A stretch of 64,000 nt of DNA from Tolypeutes matacus (taxonomy: Eukaryota > Chordata > Mammalia > Cingulata > Chlamyphoridae). This document shows, one piece after another, positions 24,666 through 35,957 of the stretch. Position 1 is the first letter of the stretch. Every line of letters starts with the position of its first letter. The position numbers and the translations under genes were made by a program. The notes beneath the pieces were generated by a model that was not told the DNA's origin, ran no database searches, and saw only the letters and a program-made list of their open reading frames with translations. The stretch is from positions 37,801,520 to 37,865,519 of the forward strand of contig JAKSZT010053764.1 in NCBI GenBank assembly GCA_026826555.1, given 5' to 3'.

Positions 24666-24706
24666 CAGAGCAGGTGTAGATCAGTGGTTGAGCACCTGCT
24701 TTGCAA
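24666..24706 (+). repeat. SINE head fragment
   Basis: 'gagcaggtgtagatcagtgg' followed by 'ttgagcacctgctttg' is the A-box part of a tRNA-type SINE without its B box, followed by a broken A-rich tail up to 24,775. Confidence 0.6.
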
Positions 24707-25756
24707 TCAGTTAGAAAAAAGAAAATTTAAAAAGATTCTATTTACAGTTATACCAAAAAAAAAAAAAAAAAAAAAGTCAAGTACTTAGGAATAAACCTAA
24801 GAAAAGATGTGTAATACTTATATACATAAAAAAATTACAACTCATTACTGAGGAAAACCAAAGGAAACCTACAAAAATGGAGGAATATACCATGTTCATG
24901 GACTGGATGACTCAATAACCAAAAGATATCAACTTGTGTTAAACAGATTTACAGATTTAATGCAATTCCAACTAAAATCCTAAAAAAATTCTTTGTAGCC
25001 CTTGATTCTAAAATGTATATAGAATAAGCAAGACATTCATAAAAACAACAACAACAAAAGCAGAGTGGGAGGCCTCCTTCTACCAAGTATCTAGAATTAT
25101 TATCAATTTACAATAAACAAGAAATGTGATATTGGCCCAAGGATAGACAAATAAACCAAAAGACTACAAGAGAAAGCCCTAAAACAGAAATAAACTCATG
25201 CATAAATGGATCTGAACTTATGACAAAGATGGCACTCAGAACAGTGGAGAAGCAAGGTCTTTTCATTAAATCATGCTAGGACAACTGGATATTTATATGG
25301 GGAAAAAATGAAGTTTGACCCCTATCTTATACACATAAATAAATCCTGGGAGGATTATAGAGCTAAGTATGAAAGGCAAAACAATAAACCTCTTGTAATA
25401 TAAGATAGAAAGTAATCTTAAGACATTGAGGAAAGGAAAGACTTGTTAAATAGAACACAAACATCATTTATCATAAAGACAAAGATTGCTAAATTTTATT
25501 ACAATAAGAAGTCTTTTCATCAAAAGTCTACTGATGGTAAAAAGAAAACCACAGAAGAGGGAAAAACAACTGACAACTCACACAAAGACTAATGAACTTC
25601 TACAATTTAATTTAAAAGACAGACAATCCAAAAGAAAACCACGCAAGAGGTTGAACAAGAACGTCACAAGAGAATATCCAAATAGCCATAAAAACATATG
25701 AAAAAGTGTCCAAACTCAATTGTCATCAGGGAAATGCAACTTAAAACAATAAAATA

Positions 25757-25853
25757 AAATGTCTGGGGTCACATGTAGCTCAACTGGTTGGGCATCCGTC
25801 TCCATATGGAGGGACCCGGGTTCGATACCCGGGACCTCCCGGTAAAAAAAATA

Positions 25854-25884
<31 letters not shown>

Positions 25885-25885
25885 A
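25757..25885 (+). repeat. short monomeric tRNA-type SINE
   Basis: 'cacatgtagctcaactggtt', 'gggttcgatacccgggacc' and an AAATAAAT tail. 'aataaaataaaatgtc' repeats on both sides. Confidence 0.85.
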
Positions 25886-25964
25886 ATGTCCATCAACACA
25901 ATAGATAAAATGTGCTATATTCATGCAATGAAATACTCTGTAGCTATAAAACTACACAAGCTAT

Positions 25965-26182
25965 TGGGGAGTGGATGTAGCTCAAGTGGTTGAGCACCTG
26001 CTTCTCATGTAGAGGTCCCAGGTTCAATCTCCGGTACCTCCCAAAAACAAAACAAACAAATGAAAAAAACAACTCTCATTGGGGAGCGGATGTAGCTCAG
26101 TGGTTGAGCACCTGCTTCCCATGTATTATGTCCTGGGTTCAATCCCCAGTACATCCTGAAAAACAAATAACAAACAAAAAAA
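25965..26182 (+). repeat. dimeric tRNA-type SINE
   Basis: Two heads: 'gggagtggatgtagctcaag' and 'gggagcggatgtagctcagt', each with a B-box-like 'ggttcaat' and linked by a CAAACAAA spacer. It is inserted in the L1 3' region. Confidence 0.85.
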
Positions 26183-27184
26183 AACAACTAAACAAGCTAC
26201 AGTTAACATGCAACGTGGATGAATCAGAACAAACAAAATGTTCAATAAAAGCAACCAGATACAGAAGAATATACATTGTATGATTCCATTTATAGAAATT
26301 TCCAGTAACTAAATTCTAGTATTTAGGGATACATACTTAGATAGTAAAACCATAAAGAAGAGCAAGGAAGTGAATCTCATAAAAGGGAAAGTGACTCCCT
26401 TTGAGAGGGATAAGGTAGATGTGGGAAGGAGGCCCTGGGGACTTCCCAGGGGCTGGTGGTCTTGACCTGGGCAATGGTTACTCAAATGTTCTCTTGGTGG
26501 TAAATCCCGAACAACAGTTTTGTTCTGTACACATTTTAGTTTATGTTTTAAAATTATTATACAATTAGAAGGGCTAAAAAAGAAAAACAAAAGTATATGC
26601 CAAAATTAGAATCCAATTTTTGCTGATTAGATTATTTCTCAGGGTATTAGTTCCTCCATGATGGACAGGAAAAGGCTTTAATTTTAATTTAATTAGTTAA
26701 CTGGGGGAGAGCGGGGGCAAGGAGTACAATAGTGAGGGCCATACCACATTATGTCACAGGCATATCCATGTTACTAGGAAAGCTAAGATACAGAGAATAT
26801 GAAAGAGTTTAACCAAGGTTAAAGAGCATATCAGTGATAGAATATAAATGTAATGATGTGTTTATTTTCCAACTCTTAACAATATCCCATTGCCTATTAT
26901 TTTGGCAAACAACAGAAGGAAAAAGTAGGGAGAAAAAACACAAATACGATGTATAAATTAAGTTACCCTCACATCTGTGAAATATGTCAGGCTAACAATT
27001 AAAATGTTTTCCCTTTAAACTAATTGAGGGGAAAATGTAGTAACTCTTTTAAGTGCCTATGTTTGGAACTCTTCAACTGAAACATATTTCTGTAAAAGTT
27101 CCCTCTTATCATTTAAAATGCTATTGTTTATTTAGGCCCTATTTCAACAAAATCTACAGAGCTAGTTACATTAAGAAACCCTAC

Positions 27185-27328
27185 CTGCAATTTATTCACT
27201 TTTTGTGCTTCTTTCAAAGATATAACATGTCCTTTGTTCTCCTGTACCATCATTTGCACTTGGCTCTTTAGTTCCTTCATCTCCAGTTCCTTCTGATTAA
27301 AAACTACTTCGTCAGCAGCGAGAGCACA
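27185..27328 (-). CDS. KIF27: KIF27 coding exon, residues ~487-534
   Basis: A 144-nt exon (48 codons, phase 0 both sides) with acceptor 'tcttttcctcctag' and donor 'TTGCAG|gtaggg'. It translates CALAADEVVFNQKELEMKEL, KSQVQMMVQENKGHVISLKE, AQKVNKLQ, matching KIF27 with a few conservative changes. It forms a charged coiled coil that continues from the neck region. No start codon or stop is involved. Confidence 0.97.
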
Positions 27329-27528
27329 CTAGGAGGAAAAGAAGGCATACCTGAGATTACTATAGAGAACATTCCGAGGCTGTGGAGACTCAAGCAAATC
27401 CATATGACACCACAAAAATTGTCATCTGCATTTTAAAATGAAAACCAGTTATTTGGGTACTAGAGTACATTCAGTAAGATTCTTATAATTTTGCTCAAAT
27501 TACCATGCACTTTTAAATTGCCATGTGG

Positions 27529-27747
27529 CTTTTTTTTTAGGTACTGGGGCAGCTGGGATTGAATCCCAGACCTTGTATGCAGGAAGCCGGTACTCAACCA
27601 CTAAGCCACATTGGCTCCCCTGAGTTGATTCTTTCGTTTGTTTGCTTGTTTCTGTTTTGTTTTGTTATTAGGAGGCACCAGGGACCGAATCTAGGACCTC
27701 TCGTGTGGGAAGCAGGCACTCAACCGCTTGAGTCACATCTGCTCCCC
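27529..27747 (-). repeat. dimeric tRNA-type SINE, antisense
   Basis: The complement of two heads with a TTTG/TTTC-rich linker between them: 'gggattgaatcccagacctt' with 'actaagccacattggctccc', and 'gagtcacatctgctcccc' at the right (5') end. Confidence 0.85.
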
Positions 27748-27772
27748 GCCATGTGGCTTTTCAAACTTAAAG

Positions 27773-27960
27773 GGCGGAGGAGATGTGGCTTAAGCAGTTG
27801 GGCGCCCACCTCCCACATGGGAGGTCCCAGGTTTGGTTCCCAGTGCCTCCTAAACAAGACGAGCAGACAACGAGTGGACACAACGAGAGGGCACAATGAG
27901 CAGAGACAGCAAAGAAAACAAGCAGACAGATGAAGGAGCCATCTCAGGGGAGAGGAATAA
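27773..27960 (+). repeat. tRNA-derived SINE with ACAA-type body
   Basis: 'gaggagatgtggcttaagca', 'ggtttggttcccagtgcctc' and a body of 'gagcagacaacgagtggaca', losing its A-rich tail near 27,995. Confidence 0.8.
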
Positions 27961-28349
27961 ATTGAGCACATAGCTCTCATATATTTATTTTTTTAAAAAA
28001 TTAAAGGGGTGATATTTTTCCAAACTCTGACCCATCAGGCACAAGAATGCATTTGGGAATGTAAATAAAGTCTGTATCTGTAAATAAGCCATATATCAGT
28101 ATCTATGTATTGCTTTTGTATGTTTTTGCCATAAAAAAATATATTTTGAAGATGTCTGAAAATATAGCTCAACAAGTTGTCTTTATTTCTTAGTTTCTGA
28201 TGAATTATGGCTATTTTCAAGTAAGCTTAGGACATGCAAATATACATTTAAAACGATTTTTAAATTAAATAGAAAGAAAATTGACATTTGTTATGGGCCT
28301 ACTTCATGACAGATACTAACTTGGCATCTTTAAAATCTCAATGAAGGTC

Positions 28350-28511
28350 GGGAAGCAGCTGTGGCTCAATCAGTGGGGCTCCCGTTTGCCATATGGGAGG
28401 CCCCGGGTTCGGTTCCCGGGGCCTCCTGGTGGGGGCGGGCCTGCCCGCGCGGTGTGGTTGGCTGACCCAGCGAGCGCGGGCGGCAGGGGGGGATAAATGA
28501 ATAAATAAATA

Positions 28512-28541
<30 letters not shown>
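28350..28541 (+). repeat. young DAS-type SINE
   Basis: Full-length with a GC-rich body and an A22 tail. The flanks 'aaatctcaatgaa' (left) and 'aaatctcactgaat' (right) form a slightly diverged duplication. Confidence 0.92.
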
Positions 28542-28542
<1 letters not shown>

Positions 28543-28574
28543 TCTCACTGAATAGGGTTATAATTTATTTTTCA

Positions 28575-28690
28575 TGAAGAAACTAAGGCTCAATAAGATT
28601 AAAACCCTTTCCCAAGATGACACAGAGGATAAACCAAATTCCTGAGCTTTGACCTTAAGGCCTATCTATCCCTGTACTCTTTCTACTAAA
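28575..28690 (+). repeat. MIR
   Basis: 'gaagaaactaaggctcaata' followed by 'cccaagatgacacagagga' has the MIR core order; 'ggcaagtcccttctt' near 28,870 may be a second MIR. Confidence 0.6.
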
Positions 28691-29044
28691 CCAGCAGGGG
28701 AAGCCACAAATGAATAGTTGATTTGCAAAAATAATTTTCACTTTACAAGTAAGATTTAACTCACAAAAATTCAATATGTACCTGACTTCTCAAGAGCCAC
28801 ACGGTGGGGTGGATGGGCCCCATGGACTGGGTCAGCCTTGGAATAGTTGCAGCCTCACCATGGGGCTTTGGGCAAGTCCCTTCTTTTTTCTCTAGATAGG
28901 GATCTTCAATCACCAAATGAGGAGGAAATGCAGGACCTGGATGGTCCTTCTAACACTGTGGTTATATGACCTATGTGACTTCTATAAAATATTCTCAATA
29001 GCTGGTATCCTGTTCTATGGGCAATTAATTGTCCACTGGAGACG

Positions 29045-29172
29045 TTTAAATGCAATTGTAACAAAGGTACCACACTAATGCAAAGTGTCAACAATAGAAG
29101 GATATATGGGAATGCTGTATTTTTTACATGACTCTTCAGTAAACCTGCAACTTCTCTAATTTAAAAAAAAAA
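29045..29172 (+). mobile_element. L1 3' end (short)
   Basis: 'gtaacaaaggtaccacacta', 'gggaatgctgtattttttac' and 'cagtaaacctgcaacttctc' followed by poly-A. The same 3' end as 21,985-22,925. Confidence 0.75.
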
Positions 29173-29719
29173 AACCCTGCATATTACACTATTTTTACCT
29201 ATGCTTAATAAATGAAAGTTTTGAGTTATTTATTTTAAAGCGTGTTTATCTATTAAGTGTATAAATGTCCACATACTCTTCCTGTGCTCACAATTTGAAA
29301 TAAAAGGCAATAAAGTCCCTTAAGAGGTATTTATGAAGGGGTGGGGTAGTCTATTAATTTCCTAGTGGCTAAAAATCAAGACCAGAACACTATCTGACAG
29401 TTCTTAAAAAGCAAACATCTTCTCTAACAATAAGCCAGCTATTATTCCATGTGTAAGATGATTCAGAATCCCACGTTGGCTAAGAATTTTCTTCAGTAAA
29501 TACTTCCCGCTTGCCTAACGAGCTCAAGGAAGCAGGGCTGAGAAGAGAGAGACTCTTCTCAGGCAAACCTGCTCTAGCCCTGGCCTAGCAAGCTCTTAGT
29601 TTGGGAGCCAAGATTTACCAAGCTACCCTCACTGGAACCCCGGGGAAGTGGCCCTGCAAACTACTACCGAGTCCAATCCCTCAGCTGCCACTGAATCTGA
29701 AGCTAAAATTTATTGAGCT

Positions 29720-29940
29720 CTCCTACAGCCCAAGCACCATTCCATGAGCTATATAAGAACCTATGTTTAAATCTTCACAACAGCCCTACAAGGTGAGTCC
29801 TAGTATTGCTTCTGTTTTACATATGGGGAAACAAAGCACAGAGAGGTTAAGTATTTGCCCAAGGTCACAGAGCTAATACACAGAGGAGCCAGGATATAAA
29901 TGAGGGAGTTTGGCACCCATGTTCTTAACCACTATTAAGG
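29720..29940 (+). repeat. MIR, nearly full
   Basis: 'aatcttcacaacagccctac', 'gaggttaagtatttgcccaa', 'ggtcacagagctaa' and 'gttcttaaccactat' are in MIR order, including the conserved core. Confidence 0.88.
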
Positions 29941-30660
29941 TTACTCGGCCTTTCACAGAAGTAAAGAACAGAAAAGGAAGTTATAAAGAAAAACAAATTT
30001 TTCAGAAGCACATAAAGGAATGAAATGGGACACTAATCATTTCTATATTTACTATTCACTGGTACCCAAAAATTACTGTCTGGCAAGTTCCCAGACCACA
30101 AAAAAGGGAGGGAGTTCATTTTTTAAAATTGGGAAGTATTGAATGCTGTGTCTCACCTTGACATTCATAATATACATCAGCACTTTCAAAGTTCTGGAAA
30201 GTCTTGTACTTGAGAGACCTGTTTGCTTTTTACAACCTAGCATCCTCTAATCTGATCATGAAACCCGTTTTAAGACTGTTACTATCTCTGGGAAATCAAA
30301 CTCTAGACTACACATTGTAGTAAGTGGCAAGTTTAAATTTAGAGTTTCCAACAAATGTAGAGAGGAAATTACTACCCATGCCACCCCCAAGCAGTGAGTT
30401 TTATGGACTTCCATTTTTAGCCACCTGAGAAACATGAAAGAATCAAGCGTTTTCTATCACCAACCCTTATATGTACCCCTAAAGTTCAAGCTTCCAATTA
30501 CCAGTACTTCCTTTTCTGCCAGTTTCTTATACCGATGAAAAGGGCCAAGCCTGCTCTAACTAGGAAGGAGGCAGGCAAAGTTACGGCCTTAAAAAAACAA
30601 ACATGATTTTAAAAGTATTACCTTAAATGCTTATATTTAAGTATTAAAGGCTTTGTAACA
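29941..30660. other. KIF27: intron without recognised element
   Basis: KIF27 intron between the exons at 32,885-33,843 and 27,185-27,328. I see no gene or clear repeat. Confidence 0.4.
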
Positions 30661-30662
30661 GA

Positions 30663-32540
30663 GCAGCAGTTCTCAAAGTATGGTCCACAGAGACCCTTTC
30701 AGAGTGCTCCTTAGACCCTTTCTGAGTGTCCATGATGTCAAAACTATTTTCATTAAAATATTAAGATGATATTTACCTTTTTCACCATGTTGACATTTGC
30801 ACTGTACGTGTAAAAGCAATGGTGGGTAAAACAGCTGTTTCCTTAGCACAAATAAAAGAAGTGTCAACTGTACACTTGACTCTTTTTCTGCCATGTACTC
30901 ACAATACAAACAAACAAAAAAGTCAGTTTCACTTAAGAACATCTTGGTGAAACAATAAAAATCATCAATTTTACTAAATCTCAATCCTTGAGAACATATC
31001 TTTTTTTTTTTTTAACATCCTGTGTGACAAGATGGGAACTATGCATGAAATATTTCTGCTGCATACCAAAGGGCAAGAGTTGTTTCTAGGAAAAAACTTT
31101 GTGCAATTGTTTGAGTTTAAGCTGAACTAGCCACTTTTTTCCTGGAGCATCATTTTTACTTGAAAGAACAACTGAAAAACTATGGTTATTCAGTTGGGTA
31201 TGTAGCAGAAATGTTCTTAAAAATAAGAACTTACCATTTCAAGAAAAACAACAGTATTTGTTGCAAATGATAAAATTCAAGTTTCATGCAAAAATGAGAA
31301 TTTTGGAAAACGTACCTGCTACTGTGAGCTTGACTGCTACCAATACTTAAAAGACTTTTCTGATGAGATCAGTGGTGATATTGATGTGATTTTTAAAAAT
31401 ACTGTGTAATGAAGTGAGTCAACTTTTGAGAGAAGGCCAACATTTGGAATACTGGCATAATTTAGTAAACAAAACTTTTCCAAATGACCAATGCATGATG
31501 ATAACACCTAGGTTACAGTGAAGAACCAAGAAGACAGTTTGTGCTTCCAGACCCCTGGCAATATTTGCTCATTCTCCTCTGCCTTGTCAGAAAAGTTTGA
31601 AGAACATTGCCATTCAATATATAAATTCCCTCTAAAATAAGCATGCTGGCTTCAAATTCTTCCTTAAAGAAAACAAATGGCTAGGAGAGGTGCAAAACCC
31701 CATCCTCATATAAGGAGAAGGAAAAGAAGGAGGGGGAGAAAAGGGAGAAAAAGACCCACAATTCTGAAAAAGTGATTAAATCACTGCTCTTTCCCAACTC
31801 TATATGAGGCTGGATTTTCTTCATATACTTCAACTAAAACAACATACTCCAACAAACTGAATGCTGAAGCAGATATGAAAATCCAAGTGCCTCCTATGAG
31901 CCAGACATTAAAAAAGAGATTTGCAAAACGGTAAAACAATTCTACTCTTCTCACTACATTTTTTTGTTTTGGAAAACTTATTTTTCATGAAAAATATTCT
32001 TTATGTTAACATGTACTGGGGTCATTACTGTTATTTCTAAATGAATTAATATTTTTTGATCAAATATATTTGAAAATTTTGACAACTGCTATAATAGAGA
32101 ACAACAGAAATAACTTCTAATACATATAAAAAAGTATTAAGGAAAGACGTCAAACTAGAAAGCTATGCTTTTAACTATATGTTTTCTATTTTAAAAAATA
32201 GAACCATGGAAGTTGGTTCAATGCTATTTAAGGAAGTTGGGTTAGTTCAATGCTATTTAAGGAACTGTAGAAACATCCATTTACTCCCCTAGATTGCAAA
32301 CTCCATGCAGTCAGAACTAGGTGTGTCTAATATCCCCCCAATGACCTATACTCTTCATTCATAAACGTTTTTGAATGCAAAGGGTGGAAATGTACTTCTG
32401 AACTCAAAATAAATATATTCAATATACACATATCTACACTCCTTAAATACTAAAAAATATGAACTTATTTGTTTAATTAAAAAATTCATAATCCAAACTC
32501 AAGGGATGAAGTATTTTTTACTTTTAAGAACCACTGACCC
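30663..32540 (+). pseudogene. hAT DNA transposon relic (Zaphod/ZBED-like transposase)
   Basis: The left end 'cagcagttctcaaag' and the right end 'cttttaagaaccactg' are inverted, imperfect termini of hAT type. In between, the plus strand has hAT transposase-like pieces in order: 'ctgctgcataccaaagggca', 'gagcttgactgctaccaata', 'tgaccaatgcatgatgataa', 'aggctggattttcttcatat', 'actccaacaaactgaatgct' and 'gccagacattaaaaaagaga'. Frameshifts and stops break it throughout, and a purine-rich run (31,720-31,760) looks inserted. I could not confirm an 8-bp target duplication. The family name is from memory; hAT class is the safer call. Confidence 0.75.
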
Positions 32541-32884
32541 ATAGAAGAAGAAAAACTCAATAAACTATAACTTAATTTTGTTTCTAAAACTGTGTTTTTT
32601 TCCATCCTCTAAATTAATAACTGGGTCATAACCATAAATAAAACATAATTAAAAACACCTTTTGGTTAAAGGAGAAAGGAGAAGGATCCAAAAAAAATAT
32701 GAATTGTGAGAAGAAAAAAATATGAAAGGAAGAAGTAAAAGAAACAGTAAGGGAAAGGCAAATAAGGAGATTTTACATAAAATCCTTTGAAGGAAAGCTT
32801 CTCAAATTCCAGAATGACAGAATGTACTTGCTCAAATAAATTTAATTCTTAAACAAATTACTTATAAAAATGATGTCTAAGTAC

Positions 32885-33843
32885 CCGGCATTTCTTAAGC
32901 TCTCTCTTCAGCTGGAGAAGTGTAATGTGCTGTGGTCCTTCTTCCATGTTTCCGATGCCTCGGCGTCCTCTGACTGAGGTGGAGACCACCTTCCTGGCCT
33001 CTTGGGTCATGTTAAACCACTGCTGTAGTTTGTGTTGCTGCTTTTGGTTTAGTCTGACAGCGTCTTTTAAATCCACCAGGAAGGTAAAGGCTTCTTCTAT
33101 ACAATTTTGGTAATTGAGGCATTCTCCTTGTAGCTGGACTACTTGCTCCTCCAGAGAATGGATCCTGTATTTATCGAGAGTCTCTTCCGGATGGGACTGG
33201 CTAGTTTGGCTGATACTAGCCTGCTGGCTTTGCAAAGCTTCTCGAAGCAACTTAATCTCGAGTTCCATTTCATCCATGCGGTCTGATTCAGGGCTGAAGT
33301 TTACGGTGGGTTTGTTCCTAATGTTCCGTGCTCTGTTGGCATATTTGAGAGAATTTAAGGACTCGTCAAAGTCATAGGAAGATGGGCTGACACATGTGAT
33401 CATGACTGTCTTGGCACTGCCTCCCAGGGAATCTTTCAGCAGTCGGGTAATTTTAGCATCCCTGTATGGAATATGCAAACTCTTCCTGCGCGGGTCCCCA
33501 AGGGCACTGATGACGTTTCCTAAAGCCAGCAGCCCACTGTTGATTTGAATGGACTCTTTGAACCGTTCACCTGTATTCCCCGTTTTGGTTACCCTTTCAG
33601 AGCCAGCCAAATCCACAAAGTGGAACTTTGAAACAATATGCCGAGGGGACTGCCAAGGACCATCTTCAGCTGCCTCCCTATTTTTTTCAGCTCGGCAAAT
33701 GGTGATTGTGAAAATCGCATGCGACCTACTGGAATGCTCGTTGACTTGGGTGGTGCCGGTATGTCTGGCTGCATTTCCCAGCTCCAGGAGACTCATCACT
33801 TCATCCGCACTCTCCACCTGGCATTCCTTGGCCCCAACAATCA
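32885..33843 (-). CDS. KIF27: KIF27 coding exon, residues 167-486: motor core and neck
   Basis: A large 959-nt exon with acceptor 'tgttgctgtttcaag' and a weaker donor 'TGCCGG|gtactt'. Phase 1 in, phase 0 out. It holds the nucleotide-sensing part of the motor: switch I NEHSSRSH (about 201-208), switch II DLAGSE (about 244-249), then NSGLLALGNVISALGD and HIPYRDAKITRLLKDSLGG (microtubule-binding region), and the motor end NSLKYANRARNIRNKPTVN. A neck coiled coil follows (DEMELEIKLLREALQSQQA) and then a second helix-rich part with EEAFTFLVDLKDAVRLN. All key residues are intact. If the donor is not used, the frame reads on for eight residues (VLRHHFYK) and stops. Confidence 0.98.
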
Positions 33844-33954
33844 CTTGAAACAGCAACAGAAAGTTTTTAAACCAAGTTTTGGTTAGAATTCAGTATAAGT
33901 TAATAAACAACACAAGCTATAATTTGCTAAACAGCCCAGCCAAGACCGTCTCAT

Positions 33955-33960
<6 letters not shown>

Positions 33961-33988
<28 letters not shown>
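33961..33988. repeat. poly-A run
   Basis: About 28 A residues close to the acceptor of the motor exon, with no clear SINE in front of it. Confidence 0.9.
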
Positions 33989-33991
<3 letters not shown>

Positions 33992-34119
33992 ATAGACTGT
34001 CAAACAATAGTAATTCAGCAACATCATTAAATAATATCAGATAATGTCCCAAAGGAACTATTTGACAGACAATATTCATTGTGATGTTTAAGTTCTAAAA
34101 GATGTAATATATATTTTTA

Positions 34120-34278
34120 TTTATTTATTTTTTTTATTATGGGTAAAAATCAAAATTCTCACAATACATACAAACATTTGCAAAATGATATATAAATATA
34201 TATGCATATATGTGTATTTGCTTACAAAAATGTTATTTATATATATATACATATATTTTAAGAGGTGCTTAGATTACC
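34120..34278 (-). mobile_element. AT-rich retroposed 3' end, copy 2, with perfect target duplication
   Basis: The reverse complement of 21,525-21,670 over about 140 bp with very few differences. The 17-bp sequence 'tgtaatatatattttta' flanks it exactly (34,103-34,119 and 34,279-34,295), so it is a recent poly-A-primed insertion into KIF27 intron sequence. The source element is not known. Confidence 0.85.
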
Positions 34279-34694
34279 TGTAATATATATTTTTAAAGCA
34301 AATCCTGTTTCTTTGGAGTCATGTCCCACACTCAATTCTTTAAAATGGCTGACAAGAGAAAACTCATTTCTTCCAGTATTTTGATTTGTAGAGATACTAT
34401 CTAATAGAGCTTTTGATTTAAAAGAAATCAGTTTCTTTTGAGTTTTGTTAATATTCAAGCTGTCCTTAGCTTTAAGGATCATAACCAATGGGAAATGAGA
34501 AATTCAGTGTAAATAAAATTGGTTAAAAACAGGTATGCCTTCCATAATATCAGAGTGCAAAGTCAACAGAAGAGATGGGTAATTCAAAAAAAAAAGGAAA
34601 ACTTTCTATGTCAATGGCAGATTAAGACCCAAAATAACCTAAGCTTACCACTTGTATTATTTATTATATTCAAAAGTATATGTATATTTTAAAG

Positions 34695-34770
34695 CAGGTT
34701 GCAGAGCTGGGATTTGAACAGAAACATAAAGCTCCAGATTCCACGCTCTGGTCATCTGGCCATGCTTTCT
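34695..34770 (+). repeat. MIR 3' half
   Basis: 'gttgcagagctgggatttgaac' and 'cacgctctggtcatctggcc' fit the MIR 3' part. Confidence 0.6.
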
Positions 34771-34964
34771 CTTTAAACAGATCCTGTTGTGCCACCTTCC
34801 TTTGAAAAAAATTTTACTTACCTCTTTTAATGGCCTATTTCTTTTAAAGTTCTAAAGTGTTTGTATTATAAACAGGTAGTGTTAAAATATCAGGTATTAC
34901 AGAATATAACATTGTAACTATAAATCATAGTGAAACTTTCATAAAATTAGGGTACAACTTAGCA

Positions 34965-35145
34965 CTATAGTACTCAAATCCAGCCGCAAATCACCTGGGA
35001 GCTTTATAAAAAAGAAAGTAGCAATGCCTAAACCAATTAATCAGAATCCCTGAGCAGTGAGGCCTAGAAATCAATATAGTTTTTAAAGCTTCCCAGGTGA
35101 TTCTAATTGTATAGCAGCCAGGGTTGACACCACTGCTTCATACAG
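34965..35145 (+). repeat. MER5A-like hAT MITE
   Basis: 'caaatcacctgggagcttta', 'aatcagaatccctgag', 'aagcttcccaggtgattcta' and 'gccagggttgacaccactgc' follow MER5A order. Termini are eroded. Confidence 0.75.
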
Positions 35146-35957
35146 TGATCCTCAATAAATGCATCAAATAAATGCAATTTGGTTGTGAATGGGATTTTAT
35201 ATAAAACATACAGCAGTTTGTCTTCAGACAATTTATGTCCTTCCGATATTTTTTCAAGATTGATATCAGCTATGGAATATTTTGATCATCAAATTTATTG
35301 AGAGTGGAAATATATACTTCTGTATTGTTTGATTTTAAAATAAATATGTATTATTTTTGTAACGTTTTTGATAAAAGAGAAAAACATTCAATAATTACAT
35401 TCTGTAAAATAAAGAAGCTGAAAATGTCAGTATTGAATTCCACTCAGAAAAGATAAAACTATATTTAATTACTTAAGATCATAAACTACTATGGATGCAT
35501 TTTTTCTAAAAAAGCAAAACAAAACAAAACCCAATTTCTTCAAACATCCAAGAATGCCAGGGCTGTAAGGACAAGGCAGGACAACAAGATTTGCTGCCCC
35601 TGCCCTCTGCTACTTGAATGATGATAGCAGCTTTCTTTCTTAACTGGTAGGAAATTCCCCCCAGGGAGTAACTCCTAAGCCAAGTTCTTTATCTTCAGGA
35701 CAGTATTATTAAATGTGTTCTCTGGGAGAGGAAGACATCCAAGAAGAGTCACTGCAGCATTATTAATATTAACAAAAACCTGAAAACAACCTAAATGTAC
35801 AACAATGGGGTATTAATTACATAAAATTTTATAACAAATCCATAAGACAAGTTATCACATGACTATAAGAGTCATACTTTTGAAAAATATTTAATAATGT
35901 GCAAATGCTCACAATGTAAATACTAGGTGAACAAATAAGATGCAAAACTGTATATGG

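Larger units (their letters stand above)
18036..26580 (+). mobile_element. old L1 (ORF2 to 3' end) shattered by later insertions
   Basis: L1 ORF2-like sense sequence appears in order at 18,036-18,373, 18,597-19,215, 19,410-19,728, 23,190-23,400, 24,356-25,750 and 25,890-26,580. The first pieces resemble the endonuclease region; later ones are reverse-transcriptase-like ('ggcttcacaggtgaattcaa', then 'aaggagaaaaaccatatga') and the 3' end. Between them lie SINEs, an LTR with further elements inside it, and a composite L1/SINE insertion. All frames are broken. Colinearity of the pieces suggests a single original element of about 4 kb, which is inference. Confidence 0.75.

Noticed and set aside
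33114..33886. Open frames on the plus strand opposite the KIF27 motor exon
   Set aside because: Shadows of a conserved coding exon; the minus strand holds all kinesin signatures in phase with its neighbours.
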